Below are positions 1 through 12,043 of a DNA stretch of 64,000 nt, piece by piece. A model generated the notes under the pieces. It saw nothing but the letters and a program-made list of their open reading frames with translations. It ran no database searches and was not told where the DNA came from. Position 1 is the first letter of the stretch. Each line of letters begins with the position of its first letter. The stretch is from Hansfordia pulvinata (taxonomy: Eukaryota > Ascomycota > Sordariomycetes > Xylariales), in contig BJKQ01000011.1 of assembly GCA_006538405.1 (NCBI GenBank), positions 1,179,501-1,243,500 of the forward strand, written 5' to 3'. Made by a program: the position numbers and the translations under genes.

Positions 1-132
1 GTCCCCGCGCACGTCTTCTGGATCCGCGAGTTCCCCAAGACGGCCAGCGGCAAGGTGCAGAAGTTCAAGCTGCGGGAGATGGCGCGCGAGCTCGTTGCCG
101 CTGCTGCTGCGCAGGAGAGATCCGCCAAGTGA
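1..132 (+). CDS. AMP-binding acyl-CoA synthetase, C-terminal end (partial)
   Basis: The window opens inside an open frame that ends in TGA at 130-132 and gives the last 43 residues of a protein. The stretch [16 protein letters not shown] is the C-terminal A10-type motif of the adenylate-forming (ANL) superfamily. Its lysine in the TASGKVQK segment is the conserved residue that contacts AMP and the carboxylate during adenylation. The alanine-rich tail [11 protein letters not shown] follows directly. The family activates a carboxylic acid, usually a fatty acid, to an acyl-AMP and then an acyl-CoA. The substrate and location cannot be told from this fragment, and no peroxisomal SKL-type tail is seen. 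The start and nearly all of the gene lie upstream of the window. Confidence 0.88.
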   Translation, partial: VPAHVFWIREFPKTASGKVQKFKLREMARELVAAAAAQERSAK

Positions 133-825
133 GTTCGAGACGCGGACGCGGGAGCAAGCAAGGGCTTCAAAGATGATCTGGAGATTTGGCGAGCTGCTTT
201 TACTTGGCCGCCGTCGAACGCTTCTCGGCTTGGCTTGATAGAAGCTAAGTAGTCCATGGCGATTTGGCCTGTGCGCACGGGGGATCTCATGCGTGGTCTG
301 GCTCTGTATATATCTCGCCGCATGTGCTAGTTGTTGATTCAGCCCAGCTTCCCAGTTCCCAAAAAAAACACCAGGAGGTCAACAAGGACGCGCAGCACCT
401 ACAGCGTGGCCGCCCTGTCAGGCGTCTTACTAGATACCAGTAGCATCGTAGAGACCGCGTTGCAAATGCTGAAGAATAGAGTAGCAAAAGGTGAAGTGCA
501 GCGACGTGTTCCCCAGATAGAGTCACTTTTGAATGGGCGTTAGGCAAGTAAAGGTTGTGCAAGGGACCGCTCACACGGATCCCCCTGGGAATACCCTCGG
601 CATCAATATCTGGTATCAAAATGCTGACCGCTTATGTACATCCCAGGATTGCTAGCCCTGGTTGCAATCTTGCTCGACGGCGGTTCCCCAAGCGATCTCC
701 CTGAACTCCCGACTCCCCTGTGTATCCACTATAACCAAAAGACCCGCCATTACCGACTGTTATATTCAAGGCCTGGGCGGCAAGGCTTGCGCCTCGAACT
801 TCATTGGGACGCAAGTGAAGAGATC
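133..825. other. Intergenic, convergent 3' flanks
   Basis: This is the space between the ends of two converging genes and should hold both 3' UTRs. An A-run lies at about 361-368. No gene is recognised. Confidence 0.5.
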
Positions 826-2348
826 CTAGTTGGGCTTCCCGTGCGACGACCGGGCCTCCGGGGCACAGGTCCAGGAACACCCTCTTCTGAGGAACGGGAC
901 GACACGTTCCGTTCTGTTTCCCTCCATACTCGAGCTGGCGATGTTGTGCCACTCGATCCATTGCGCGGTGGGCATGACCACTGTTCTCCTGCAGACGGCG
1001 CAGCTCACGTGGCCGTCGTCGGCGTTGCGCTCCGCCCGCGAGGCGACCTGGTCAAAGGCGTCCAGGACCTGCGGCGCGGCGACGGGCTCTATGTAAGCCG
1101 CCAGCTCCCGAAGACGGCCGCCTTGCGAGCAGGCCTTGAGCGCCAGCTCGAAGAGGGAGAGAGCCCGGCGGCCCGCGAGCTCCGTAGGTTCCGGGTCTGG
1201 GTTGGAACTTGGTGACGTGGCGGCCCACAGATCATACTTGCCATCCTGCTCAAGTTGTCTGGGCTTCAAGTGGAATTTGGACCGCACGACGCCGCGGCTG
1301 TCGCTGAATTGCACTGATGAGCGTGCATAGTACACTGCTTCCAGACATGGCAGAGCAACCCTGTCGCTCAGGTCGACATCGGGACAATCTGGCTGGGCTG
1401 CACTGCCCTCTAGCCAGGCTGGCTCCCAAAAAGGGTTCGGACGGATCTTGAGGTCCGTCAGCTTCCCTCCATTGCCCATCAGGTTCAGCAACTCTCCCGG
1501 CAGGTAAGAGAGTTGGTTCAGGGAGAGATTCAGGGACGTGAGATTGCGCAGGCCGCCAATTGTTGACGGAACATGCGTGATCTGCGTGTTGCGGAGGCTG
1601 AGCACGCTGAGGTGCTCAAGCTGGAAGATGGCGCCAGGGGCGCGGGCAAGCGGGTTAGCTGCCAGGAAAAGCTGAAGAGCCGGCTCCTTGTGTTCAAAGG
1701 GGACGTCCTCGGCTACGGTGGGAATGCAGACCAGCTCGTCGAGTTGAGCTACCGTGGCGTCGGATAGTTCTTCCAAGCCCATGCCCCTGCGGATCCGGAT
1801 TAGCAAGCGCGAGAGCACGATGCGGCTGTGGCATGGTGTGGATGCGGCACTCACGAAAGATCGACAACCTCATTGCCCTCATCAATGCAGTTCTGTATCT
1901 TGTCACGAGCATCCTCCTCGGGCCCCGATATGGTTGGCTGAGAAGGGAGTTGCGGCGCTTCCCGCTTGGTAGTAAACTGGGGAAGGTCGTCCAGAATATC
2001 GTCGGAAGAGTCACTGCCCATCCAGACACCGCTGTCAAAGTGACGCTCAAAGGTGCGTTCGGATTTCTCAGGCAGGGTCCTGTCTTCACTGAAGGTCGAA
2101 TCGGAGGAGGCCAGGTTCTGCTGGTACCAGGACCCTACGTAGCGCTTTTTCTTGTGTCGTTTGCCATGTATGTAGTTGTCGACATTCGGGTCGTCGTCGC
2201 TGGAGAACACGGCCGGGTCGCTGGAATTGGAAAAGAGCTGTGCCTCGGTCAGAGTATCGCCATGGAATCGCTTGCGGCGGTTGAGGGTCTGTGTGCCAGC
2301 ATTCCAGGTCACAGCCGGGATCGGGGGCAAATTGGGCTCCTCCGCCAT
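826..2348 (-). CDS. Leucine-rich-repeat protein with C-terminal paired-Cys motif
   Basis: There are two exons: 2348-1855 and 1786-826. The intron (1854-1787, 68 nt) starts GTGAGT, carries a TGCTAAT branch site and ends CAG; joining gives 484 residues. The start is the ATG at 2348, with ACC before it and G after it. Residues 1-165 are acidic, serine-rich and probably disordered. From about 200 to 270 there are LRRs of the plant/SHOC2-like type, with segments such as LSVLSLRNTQITHVP and LTSLNLSLNQLSYLP. Near the C-terminus CAVC (about 427-430) and CSWTC (about 468-472) could form a metal-binding knuckle. LRRs normally mediate protein contacts. The architecture suggests an adaptor or regulatory protein, but I do not recognise a named orthologue. 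The unusual feature is the combination of few LRRs with a CxxC...CxxxC pair. Confidence 0.8.
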
Positions 2349-3462
2349 GGTTGCTTGTGTATCGCGATGAACAGAGCTCTCGAGCACGGCAGCGTAGAAG
2401 TTGTCAAGCGCGCAAGAGTACGGGCGGCGCCTCGCGTTACGCGTCGTGTCGTGTCGGCGGGTGGTCGCGTGACGAGGAAACACAACGACTGCTGTGTGTC
2501 CCACGAGCCGCGGACTGCACAGAATCCTGGGATGAGGCCTGGCGATGGAATGAAAATCTAGTGGGAGCCTTGCAAGCCAAGAGTCGGCAAATCTGGAACT
2601 GCAAGAGGCTATTCGGAAAGTGCTGGCAGACGGGCGTGGAGATAGATATACACACAATTGGCGAGGCAGAGGGGGCTTAGTGGGTGCAGTGCACGTAGAG
2701 AGTGGGAGGAGCACCTTGGCCGCGACGCGTTGACGACCCTGACGCCCCACATTGACGAAAGGCCCCACGCATGGCCCAGTGGCCGGGCGTGTCGGGGGTA
2801 TGACGCGCCCCAAAGATGCCGCCCTAAGCACCCGCAACCTTAGGCCGCACTCCAGGGCTGGAGCTACGGAGGCACGCAGGCACGGACCTGGGGGCACAGA
2901 GGCTGAGAGGTGAGAGGCACCGAGGGTGGGAGGACAGGGTGCACTCCACTATGAAGGCGAGAGTCCCCCCACCTGCCGAGATCGGCAGCCGTGCGTTCTT
3001 CGTTACCAACACAACACGCCTCAGACATGGAGCATCGCAGGGTCCAGCTTCAAGGGCCCAAATTGCTCGTACGTTCTTCATAGCAGCCGGTGGGTATGCT
3101 CGCATGCAGTGAAGCATCCTTTTACCGCGCCATGGTATCTTCGAACGACCCAACACCTACCAGAACACTAGCCAAGCCTCGAAATGCCCGAAAGCCAGCT
3201 TTTTCAACGCTGGCGAATAATTCTTCAAGGCGCGAGACACGCCCGAAACGAGGTCGTTCGCGTCGCTCTGGCAAATGGTGGACCCGTTCCGTGTTGACAC
3301 GCATTCATCATGCTCGTTGCTTGTGTCGCTTCACTTCTGCGGCATTGGATACCAACAGGTGCGTCGCAAATGTCATCATCCCTCATTCTGTGGGCAGCGC
3401 AGACAACTGGCCATAGGCTGGCGTTCTGCTGTGCTCGCCGTGGACATTATTTGCCAGCAAAT
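2349..3462. other. Intergenic: LRR gene promoter and PLP2 3' flank
   Basis: About 1.1 kb separates the LRR gene start from the PLP2 stop. An open frame continues upstream from the LRR start, but its composition is not protein-like. I see no gene or clear promoter box here. Confidence 0.5.
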
Positions 3463-4296
3463 CTAGTCCCAATCCTCGTCATCGTCGTCGCTTTCGGCTG
3501 TCGCATGCTTCAGGTTGCCGCTTTTGATCCCCTTGCTCATCGCCGCCTCTTCCTTGGCATCTTCGGCGTCTCTCTTCCTCTTGACTACCCTCATGTCCTT
3601 TTCTCCAACAGCACCAACTTCGACCAGTAAGTCGTCAATGTGCATCATGTTCGTGCGAACACCGCCCATTGTCACTAGCGACACCACCTGCTTGGCAATG
3701 TCTCCATTCTTGTAGATGAGTATCGTCGGGCAGTTGCGCTCCGGGTAGCCCTCGATGGCTTTGTCGGCGCGCATCTCGCAGAACTTGATGTCGCCGTACT
3801 CCTGCGCGGCCTGCCGCCAGAGCTCCGTAAGGACCCTCGACTCGACATTGGTGCCCAACGAAGATGTGAGGTTCACCAGCACGGGCGCTTTGTTGGATGC
3901 CTCCGTCACCTCCCGGGAGTATTCCGGCTTGGTTATGGGGTACACTGAGCCGTGGATCGCCTTTTTCGTCAGACTGTTGAGCTCCTGCATGCGCTTTTGT
4001 CGGTACTGTTCCAGAAACTCTTCGTCTTCGTCGTCTTCTAGCTCGTCTAGCTCATCCAGCTCTTTCCCTTCCAATCGGTTCTCGTGCGCGATTCGTCGGC
4101 CTTCTAACAGGGCTTCCTCGATCATCGGTGTCGGAGACGGGGGCTTCTCGGGGATGACTCCCTGCTTACGCAAAATGTCATTCCTAGATGCGCGAGTTAG
4201 CCAAGTTCATTTGCGCGCTCAAAAGTCAACGTACCATTCCGTGTCGGCATTTGGGTCGTCTATAGGGACAGCGATGCGCTGGTCCATGGGATTCAT
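3463..4296 (-). CDS. PLP2: Phosducin-like protein 2 (PhLP2/PLP2 type), CCT co-chaperone
   Basis: There are two exons: 4296-4235 and 4183-3463. The intron is 51 nt (GTACGT, GCTAAC branch, CTAG end) and the product has 260 residues. The joined N-terminus reads EWNDILRKQGVIPEKPP, the hallmark start of PhLP2-class proteins and the reason for choosing this junction. An acidic helical stretch with a run of E and D residues (about 55-75) is followed by a thioredoxin-like domain that lacks a CxxC pair, with segments like PVLVNLTSS and NCPTILIYKNGD. The tail is acidic (DDDDEDWD). The family works in the cytosol with the chaperonin CCT/TRiC in folding actin, tubulin and cell-cycle proteins, and is essential in yeast. 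The gene is divergent from RPS27. Confidence 0.93.
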
Positions 4297-5598
4297 CTTG
4301 GCCGTCTTTGGCGGGGTATTGGGGCGCAAATGGTCCTCAGCAAGCTTGAACACTGTCGAGATGCGCCTGCAGATCAAGTGGAAGAGTGCGGTAGTCGAAA
4401 GTCTCTGATTTAACGAGGCGAGAAGCTTTGTACTCAACTTGTTGTCGTGGGTGGCAGCTGATATTCATGTCCTATGTGGAAGATCGAACCGCGGGCTGAG
4501 CATGCGCCAGGCTGCTGTATTCATCTCGAGAATGCGGGTTGGCAGGTCTGATAAGGGGCTTATCGGACTTGCCCCTCATCTACCGAGCGTCCAGTAGGTA
4601 AGGTATGTACCTTGCTTTACCGGACGCGACGTTCTCGTACCAGCAATGATGAATTACGAATGAGTACATGTCTCTAGGTAATAAGGTAGGTAGTATGTGC
4701 CCCCCCCCCCCCTCTTGAGGACGGCTTCCGCTCTCGCCCTCGCAGGCAGCTTGTTTCCGGGTCCAAGCGCGCGGTGCCTGAAGCGGGGAATATATGCACA
4801 TATTGATTGAGAACCCGTGGGAGAGCGAGGCTGCACGACGGCCGGTATCATTAACTGCCAAATTCGTCAAGATCAAGCCGGCGAAGGGATGCTCTGAGCA
4901 TGCCATACTTATTAGATACGACGCGTTTGAAGGGCAGCGGCAATAATCCGCCTCAATACACCCGCAGTCCAAACGACAGCTGGGCGAGTCCTCGAACAAG
5001 AGTTGGATTTGGTGCAACTGTTGGCTTCACTGCGTGCCGCCAGATCTGGAGCCACATCAGCCTCCTAGGCTGTTCCTGGGGTCTGGAAACTTCGTGGATG
5101 GATGCAGCCCATGCACGTTTGCCCGCGTGCCAGCATGCCCCAACCGGAGGTTGTACTCCCGGCCAAAGCGCCCGTCCACCGACAGCGTACGGAGCCCACG
5201 TCCGAGGGACCTGGAGGTGCCCTCCGGGCCCCAGAGATGATTCACCAGCCCCACTGAAAAGCATCTCGGCACGCACCTGTTGGTCCGTCTAGCCAGGTAG
5301 CCCTAGCGCTAGTCCTCTTCTGGGCACATCCAGGTGCAGCCATTACGTCCACGTTCCAGCAATTTCTAGATTTTACCGAGCTTTTGCCATTTTGGCGGCG
5401 GTGGCCGTGCCGTGGCCGCCCCCGGAAATTTGCAAGAAACTTTTCCCACCACACGAGTCCTGCACACTCCCTCCTTCCCCTCTTAATTGACCCAAGCCCT
5501 CGCGCAAATCTGCCCTTCAACACCCATCAGATTTTCGTCAGTCGACAGCACGTTCATCTCGACGACCGATCAAGACTCACCAACCACAGTCAGACAAG
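4297..5598. promoter_or_regulatory. Shared divergent promoter region, PLP2 and RPS27
   Basis: The 1.3 kb lies between the starts of PLP2 (minus) and RPS27 (plus). It contains a C-homopolymer at about 4701-4712 and a pyrimidine-rich stretch before the RPS27 start (about 5440-5530), as is usual for highly expressed fungal genes. No coding region is recognised. Confidence 0.5.
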
Positions 5599-6308
5599 AT
5601 GGTAAGTCAAGCCGCGATTTCCCATTGCGCCGCCGTTGCCGCCGCCGCCGCCTGCCTGCCGCTCCGCCATTTCGCACAGCCTACCGATTCCGTCAAACGA
5701 GGGGGACACTACGAAGGTGGATTTATATACGGGTCAACAACCGAGTCATCGCCAAACAACAACAACTATATCATCAACAATTATTTCCGGATGCTCAGGC
5801 GCACAACGAATAACCAGGGAGCAATTTGTTGCTACGACTTCTGATTTGCGACAATTGTACTTGCGCATGTGACCACAAATAATGATGGAAATCCTTCGAC
5901 CACGGGATGGCGGCACCAGCGGCACGGCATCGCATGCTCACATTACTCAACCACACGTTTGATCAACGCATATTTGATTCTAACTACCTCCCTCCAGGTT
6001 CTCGCCCAGGATCTCCTCAACCCCAGCCCGGCTGCCGAGGCTAAGAAGCACAAGCTCAAGGTATGTCACAGCTTCGCTCTGACGATCCCTTCAACTGTTT
6101 CCATGCTGACGGAAGATCTCGATAGACCCTTGTGCCTTCTCCCCGCTCTTTCTTCATGGACGTCAAGTGCCCCGGCTGCTTCACCATCACCACCGTCTTC
6201 TCTCACGCCCAGACCGTCGTCATCTGCCAGGGATGCACCACCGTCCTGTGCCAGCCTACCGGTGGTAAGGCCAGACTCACTGAGGGCTGCTCTTTCCGGA
6301 GAAAGTAG
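5599..6308 (+). CDS. RPS27: 40S ribosomal protein S27 (eS27)
   Basis: There are three exons: 5599-5601, 5998-6060 and 6126-6308. The first exon is only the ATG, followed at once by GTAAGT. Intron 1 is 396 nt with a CTAAC branch near 5980 and ends CCAG; intron 2 is 65 nt with a GCTGAC branch and ends ATAG. The 82-residue product has the length usual for eS27. It begins [20 protein letters not shown] and holds the C4 zinc finger CPGC (37-40) and CQGC (56-59). It ends in the conserved basic sequence SFRRK. The protein is part of the small ribosomal subunit head/platform. The long first intron after the initiator codon is a common position for regulation of ribosomal protein genes. Confidence 0.97.
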
Positions 6309-9300
6309 AGGTTGAGCGCCTTTCTATTTTCTTCGTCTTGGGCATCGATTACGACATGATGGTACGGCTCGGATATCTGCAAAGCACTCTCACGGGAGCA
6401 CGGGGCGCATAGAGGAAAACAGGGCACAACCAGCCCTACTACGATCATCTACGACTCTCAACCCGCAGATAGACGACGGATACCAAAAAAGATCCTCTCA
6501 ATACAAAAAAGGGGCGTTTTGGGGTCCTGATATCTTGCATCACATCTTTCCTGCGATTTGTTACTCTTCTCGGTTTTCTCTCCCGCCTTGTGTATCACAC
6601 GACGTCAATTCTCGTTATTCAAAGGCATTGGAACGCAGCGCGGATGGTACACTGCTTGCTTCATGGGTGGACGGCTGGAAATGGCTTTCCGCATGAGCAT
6701 CTGACCGGGCCCGGGCATCCTCCCTCCGTGGATAACGGGATGGGTCTACCGGGCTGCCGGATGTGAGGACGTGGAACGCTGATTGAGGCTCGCTAGCGAC
6801 TCGAGCACAATGGTCGAGACATCACTGTGCCAAGCGAATTCAGAGAGTTCCACGAAATGCCCTTCTGCTGTGAATTGCCCTGACTTCGTGCTCACTGCGT
6901 AGAACTACATCCCCGCACTCCGCACATGATACCCAGTAAGACGGATGTTGAATTGTGAAATGGTGTTGTCCTCTGCCCAGCAGCTGTCTGAGACTTCACC
7001 AACCTTCTTGTTGACTGCTCGAGATTTCTACGGCTCAGCCAGCTCGCCGTCAAAGGAAGCATGTGGCCACGGTGAGCTATGCTCGGGCGGTCAAGCCCAG
7101 TCCAGGTGGAGTGCGTCTGTCATCTCTACTGCCGGCGAAGACCGCGGTCAGGCTTCAACACGGCCGTGCGTCTCGGGCACGTCACGCATTGTCCGCCCGG
7201 AGGGCGCTTCCGACCCCGCGCCCCCGTGCCTCGTCCTCGCGAGCGGTCGGGGTCCTCCTGGGCGCCTGTCATGGTGCCCAGGTGCCCAGCTCACGAGTAC
7301 TCGTACCGTCCTGCGAGCGCGCCAGTCCGCGCGGCACACGCCGGCTCCTGTACATGTGCGGGCTACGCAGAAGTAAAGGGCAGGCTCGGACAGGCAATCG
7401 CGCACGTGCAGGAAAGGGCAGTCAAGACTGGGAGTTTCTCTACGTGCGACCCGTTCCCTACTCCCGACACTTTTGGGGGCACTTTGTCGTCGACCAGACC
7501 GGGCGCTACTACGAGCTGTGAGGCAAGGTGTGTTGGGCACGGATTATTCCTCGTCAGAACGACGTGAATACTCCCCTCAGCGGGCGCTGGCTAGTTTTGT
7601 TGCCCCCACCCCCCCCGCGCGCTTCAGCCGTGCGCATCCGAACCCGCACCCGCATCAGCTCGCCGCTTCAGTCAGGGAGCAACCGGAGCAACGCTGCATG
7701 AACTGGGTCGAGATTGGTTCGGATCGGCATGTGGCGGGCGTTGCACTCGGCTATTGTGGCGTCACAGTTGAAGGCGAGGAGGAAGGGTATGAGATGAATC
7801 AGTAAAGAAGAAGAATGCATCAGTGGCAGACTAGAGGCGAAAGGTCGTGCAGGCGGTGGCGGAAGGATGCCGTTTGCGCGAATGTCTGGATATCCTTGCG
7901 GTAGATACAGGCTATGCGACGGAGCGAGGCGGGGCGAGCGAGGGCGAGTGTCCTGCTTGCCCCGGGCGGACACAACGCATGATTCTGACTTAGGTAAGCC
8001 GCTTTGTTTCGAGCCGGCGGAGGAGTCTTATTCATGAAGCGAGGTTGGCGAAGTCAAGAGGCGAAGCGGGAAGCCGGGCTCGGTGACTGGCGAACGGGGT
8101 CCTGCGCGGATACTCAGAAATAAGTTCATCTTGGCGCGAGGGGACGATGACCGGCTTGCATTGATGGGCTTGGGTCATCAGCTTCCGAGGCTGGATTTCT
8201 TTGATAGCCAACGGCCCCAGGCGAGATCAACTAACGTGTCAGTCTTTTCGTTCGTGAGCCAAGGACGGCGGTGGACCTCTCCGGGCATGCCTCACACGGC
8301 ATCAAGTTGCCATGGTTTTGCCCCTGTCAGTCCTTCGGATCGCTTCGTGCAAGAATCATCAGTCTCTGAGTTCTGCCGATCTGGGCGCTGAGGCAGATCG
8401 GTCGCCCATATTGCTTCACGTAGACAGATTTCCGGCGATAAGAAGGCAGTGAGGATATTGCAAATAACGGCCGTGATCGGCAATGAGGATCCTCGTCCGT
8501 GGAAGGATCCCGGCAACTGACGGAAGTGGCAGCAGAGCGGGCGGCCGGCTATATTTGTATAGCCAGGCGTTGCGTGAGAGCCACAGTGAGAGTCGATTCT
8601 GCTTGATCTGGTGGACAGGGCGACCGTTGACAGCGCAGCAGGTGACCAGAAGACGGGCCATCTGGCGGCGAAGAGGCGAAAAGGCCATCCGGCGGGAAGG
8701 GCATGCTGGGGCCGGAGCGACGGTTGTGGATGGAACAGGATCCATATCCAATGAGTGCGGGCTAAAATTAGAGCCTGGCGACCGGGCGCTGTAGGGCGAT
8801 TTGGCCACTGGAACGGGGCCTTGAGGGGGGTCTACAGAGCCTGTGCGCAGGGAAGGCAGGGGTCCCGGGGCCCACTACCATACGACAAGCCTCCCACAGC
8901 GCCCACAGGCACCCGGCATCCAGAGCTGTACGTCCGGTCGGCCCCACTTGCAACGAGCCCGTGAGAGCCAATACGAGTAATAAGCACCGATCGGTTGTAG
9001 TAACCATTCCATGCCGACGGCGCCCCGCTGACAAGAAGGGACAGCAAATGCAGGATCGTGGGCTTTCCCGGCTGGCTGCCCGCGGATTGAGCCCGTTGCA
9101 GCAGGGGTCATCAGGTTGCCGCGATTGGTTTTTTGTTCTCAGGCAAACATTTTTCAGAATTGAAAACAAGGGTTTCGAATGTAGGCACGGCGATGCGTTG
9201 AGGCCGTCCTTGCGGCCATGTGGTGGAAAACAGTCGGAGGGGGGTAGAGCAGAATCTCGATGCTTGCTGCCGGCTGCGTCAGAGTCTTCTGGGCGGGCCT

Positions 9301-10410
9301 TGACAATGACGCGAAAAAGCAGGGACCCGGAGCAGAGAAATATCAATTTACGCGTCTGCGGCGCGTCTGATAGCCCCGCTCTTTACCGCGTCGCCAGCGA
9401 ATCATGCCGGCCCGTCTGGACGATTACCGCATGCAGATGGTTGAGGTCCCTGGAAGAAAGGTACGTACCCTCGATACCCGCACACGACCGGGCCAATGGT
9501 CGTGCAGTTTTTGCCAAAGGCGGGGCGATGGGCGTTCCAGGTCGAGTGGTTCCTGGGGCAATTGCTGCAACAGGGCAGGTGTGGCCGTCTCGTGCACAGG
9601 GCTGGTCACGCCGTAGGTCTCACCCCAGAATCCGTCCCCGTGCTCCCATCTCACCTCCCCCCTCAAGCCTCTCTTCCCCTCCAGCTCCAGCTCCAGCTCC
9701 CGGCCCATCCTTCATTGCCTGTCGCCCATCACAAGCACGTGTGTCCGCATCACGCCCGCACTCCTCTGCACCACCAATCATTCCAAATTTCCCGTCCTGT
9801 TGTACAACGATCAAGTTAGGCCCGCGCTCATCCCCTTGTCGCACAGCTGGCGAAGCCTCATCCCGACGCTGCGATAGCCTCATCCACCATCGCCGCAGCG
9901 AGACTCAATTCAGCTTCACTCGGCCATCGCCAACTGTATCGAGACTCATCAAACTTGGTCGCCTGGTCTGCGCCTCTTTGGTCGTCGCATCGCCTGTGCT
10001 TCGCTCTTCTTCGTACGCCGCGTATTGCGCATATCGCATATTGCATCCCGCATTTGCCATCTCCGCCAACTCTGCGCCCTCTTCGGCTTGTTTACTTCCC
10101 CCACGGCAGGAGCTTCAGGCTTCTCTTTATTTTCGTCTCCTCATCCCTTGCCGGAGGACGGTGGCGTTGTGCTGTTGGGCCCGTCATAGCCGTCCTGTTC
10201 TTCCAGAAACCCTTTTTTCGTCCTCACTCGCCACTACCCGAATCCTTCCAGAAGCATCCTTCGTGCGCGTATCCATCAAACCGCTCACCAAACCCATCTC
10301 GGCTGTGCCTCCGGATCGTCTGCTGCTCTGCCGGCAGTCAGTTATCTTTTTTTCCTGCCTCGGCGCACGCATAGAAAGACCTCTCTTCCCCCTCATCTCG
10401 GCCGGTCATC
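6309..10410. other. 4.1 kb without a recognisable gene
   Basis: The stretch runs from the RPS27 stop to the start of the RNR-inhibitor gene. Overlapping open frames at 6945-7570 and 8961-10457 reflect GC-rich sequence: their translations have no domain, and they overlap on several frames and both strands. From about 9640 to 10400 the plus strand is CT-rich, which fits a long 5' UTR/promoter of the downstream gene. I see no RNA gene. Confidence 0.45.
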
Positions 10411-11339
10411 ATGTCAGCTCCCCGCACCAAACGCCAGTTTGCCGGCGCTGCTACTGACCCCGCCCAGCGTCACATCACCTCCTTCTTCAACGCTGCCTCA
10501 TCTCGGTCTTCGGGCGTCGCAGCTTCATCCCCGCCGGCGTCTTCATCGCCCTCTCCCTCTCCGCTGTTGCCGCCTACTGTCCAATCCAACCTGCTCTCGG
10601 TGGGCATGCGAGTTCGCAAATCCGTGCCTGAAGGATACAAGACCGGAAGCTACAGCGCATTCGCCCTCTGGGACGACAACTCAAAACCTTCTTCTTCAAA
10701 CTACGCCATGGGTCCCGTTCCTCCTGAGGCTCGCGCGCGTGCCAACGCCTTTTCCTCGCCCAAGGAGCTTCTGCCCTTCTGTGGCATCAACAGCGTCGGT
10801 GGTCTCGGCACCCAACCCAGCCACCCCGTTCGTTCAGGTTGGCTCTCCGCCTCTTCTGGTTCCGGCGTGAGCCCGACCGGTGCCACTTGCAACCCCATGA
10901 TCAACATTGACGACTCGGCTCTTGACACCTACGAAGATGATCTCCCCGGTCTGACGAGCAGTCAAGAATCGATCGGCAGTGTTGACTCCAATGCTCCCAT
11001 GACATCTAGAGCGGCCCGCAAGCGGTACTTCACCGAGGACGCTGACGATGTGCCGGAAATGCCAAACCGCCTGACCACCCCAGCCATGCCATTTGGCGCC
11101 GACGATGACCTGATCAGCCCGCGAAGCCTGGTTCCAAGTGGCGGCGGCTGGGGCGGCAATGGCCGCATCATGGCCATTCCGCGGAACAGAAAACCCGCGG
11201 CTCTCTGACCACCATCCCTCATGAGACTGCCGCCCACGGCGCTTCCAAGGAGAACGTCATGGTCGTCGACAGCGACTTTGAAGAGGCCGACTTTCTGGAC
11301 TCGTCCCACAACTGGGAGGTGGAGATGAGCGATCTCTGA
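10411..11339 (+). CDS. Ribonucleotide reductase inhibitor (Spd1/Dif1-like), frame break near C-terminus
   Basis: The N-terminus KRQFAGAATDPAQRHITSFF is the conserved block of the fungal RNR-inhibitor family (Spd1/Dif1). These small disordered proteins restrain ribonucleotide reductase or its localisation and are removed in S phase or after DNA damage. A second conserved block follows, GMRVRKSVPEGYKTG (about residues 65-80). The first frame stops at 11206-11208. The -1 frame continues in coding style as KENVMVVDSDFEEADFLD... and ends EVEMSDL at 11337-11339. The acidic DFEEADFL block belongs to the family, so the real protein should be about 309 residues with one base missing between roughly 11184 and 11208. 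An intron from 11131 to 11189 would also restore the frame, but it lacks a good donor and branch site. No -1 slippery heptamer is present. Confidence 0.82.
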
Positions 11340-12043
11340 ACCGCCCCAAAGCATCACGAAAACGCAGGCTGGAGAGATAGCCTTTAATTTGCTACGACAC
11401 GGCATATTGCACTGAGGATCGACTGGAAAGAGGAACGAAATGGGTGTATGACGAATTGTGCTATATGCATGGCGCACTCAGTAGCGGGGGCCTACACACG
11501 AGACGACGACGATCGTCATGGATCAAAATGGTTCGGAATATGGGATAAAGTACGAGAACGCTCCACGGTCATGATTCCAATCTCTCAGACCGGAGCTGGA
11601 TGCTGGTGTCAGGGGCCGTCACCATCCATCGACCTTGGATTTGTTTTTCCTTTGTCACGGACTCTTGATTTTCTCACCCAGGCCATCGGCCTATAGATGA
11701 TACCTCTTGCATTTTCGGCGCGCTGGGAGTTCTGGTTTTACTTTTCATTCATCACATATTCCCAACGCACCCACAAACAATTTTCGATGGGTCGCGCTCG
11801 AGGCGTGTGGCAGCTGAGGAGGACTCGGCTTGGCCACTGCCTATTTATACACTACTTGTCATAGATTGTCACAGCACTGTGCCAGGTTGGATGGACTATG
11901 AACGTCTGCATAGAAACAAATGAATCCATGCTATCATGATTTCGAAGCTGTGCGATTGTGATGTCTCCCAAGTGCCATTCCAGTACAGAGTCTTTTAAGG
12001 AACCCACGTAAATACCCTCGCCGGCCAGTACTGACGATTCTGT
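11340..12043. other. Intergenic, convergent 3' flanks
   Basis: About 0.7 kb separates the RNR-inhibitor gene from the 3' end of the NLR gene. It probably holds both 3' UTRs. Nothing else is recognised. Confidence 0.5.

Noticed and set aside
7063..7567. Overlapping open frames on both strands
   Set aside because: Several frames are open at once because of high GC. None has a recognisable domain, intron pattern or start context.
8961..10457. 498-codon plus-strand open frame
   Set aside because: It has no domain and a basic, Ser/Arg/Pro-rich random composition. It overlaps the start of the RNR-inhibitor gene in another frame and covers its CT-rich leader.
11184..11208. Programmed -1 frameshifting in the RNR-inhibitor gene
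   Set aside because: The A-run/C-run sequence does not form an X-XXY-YYZ heptamer. Eight similar -1 breaks in other genes favour a base-call cause.
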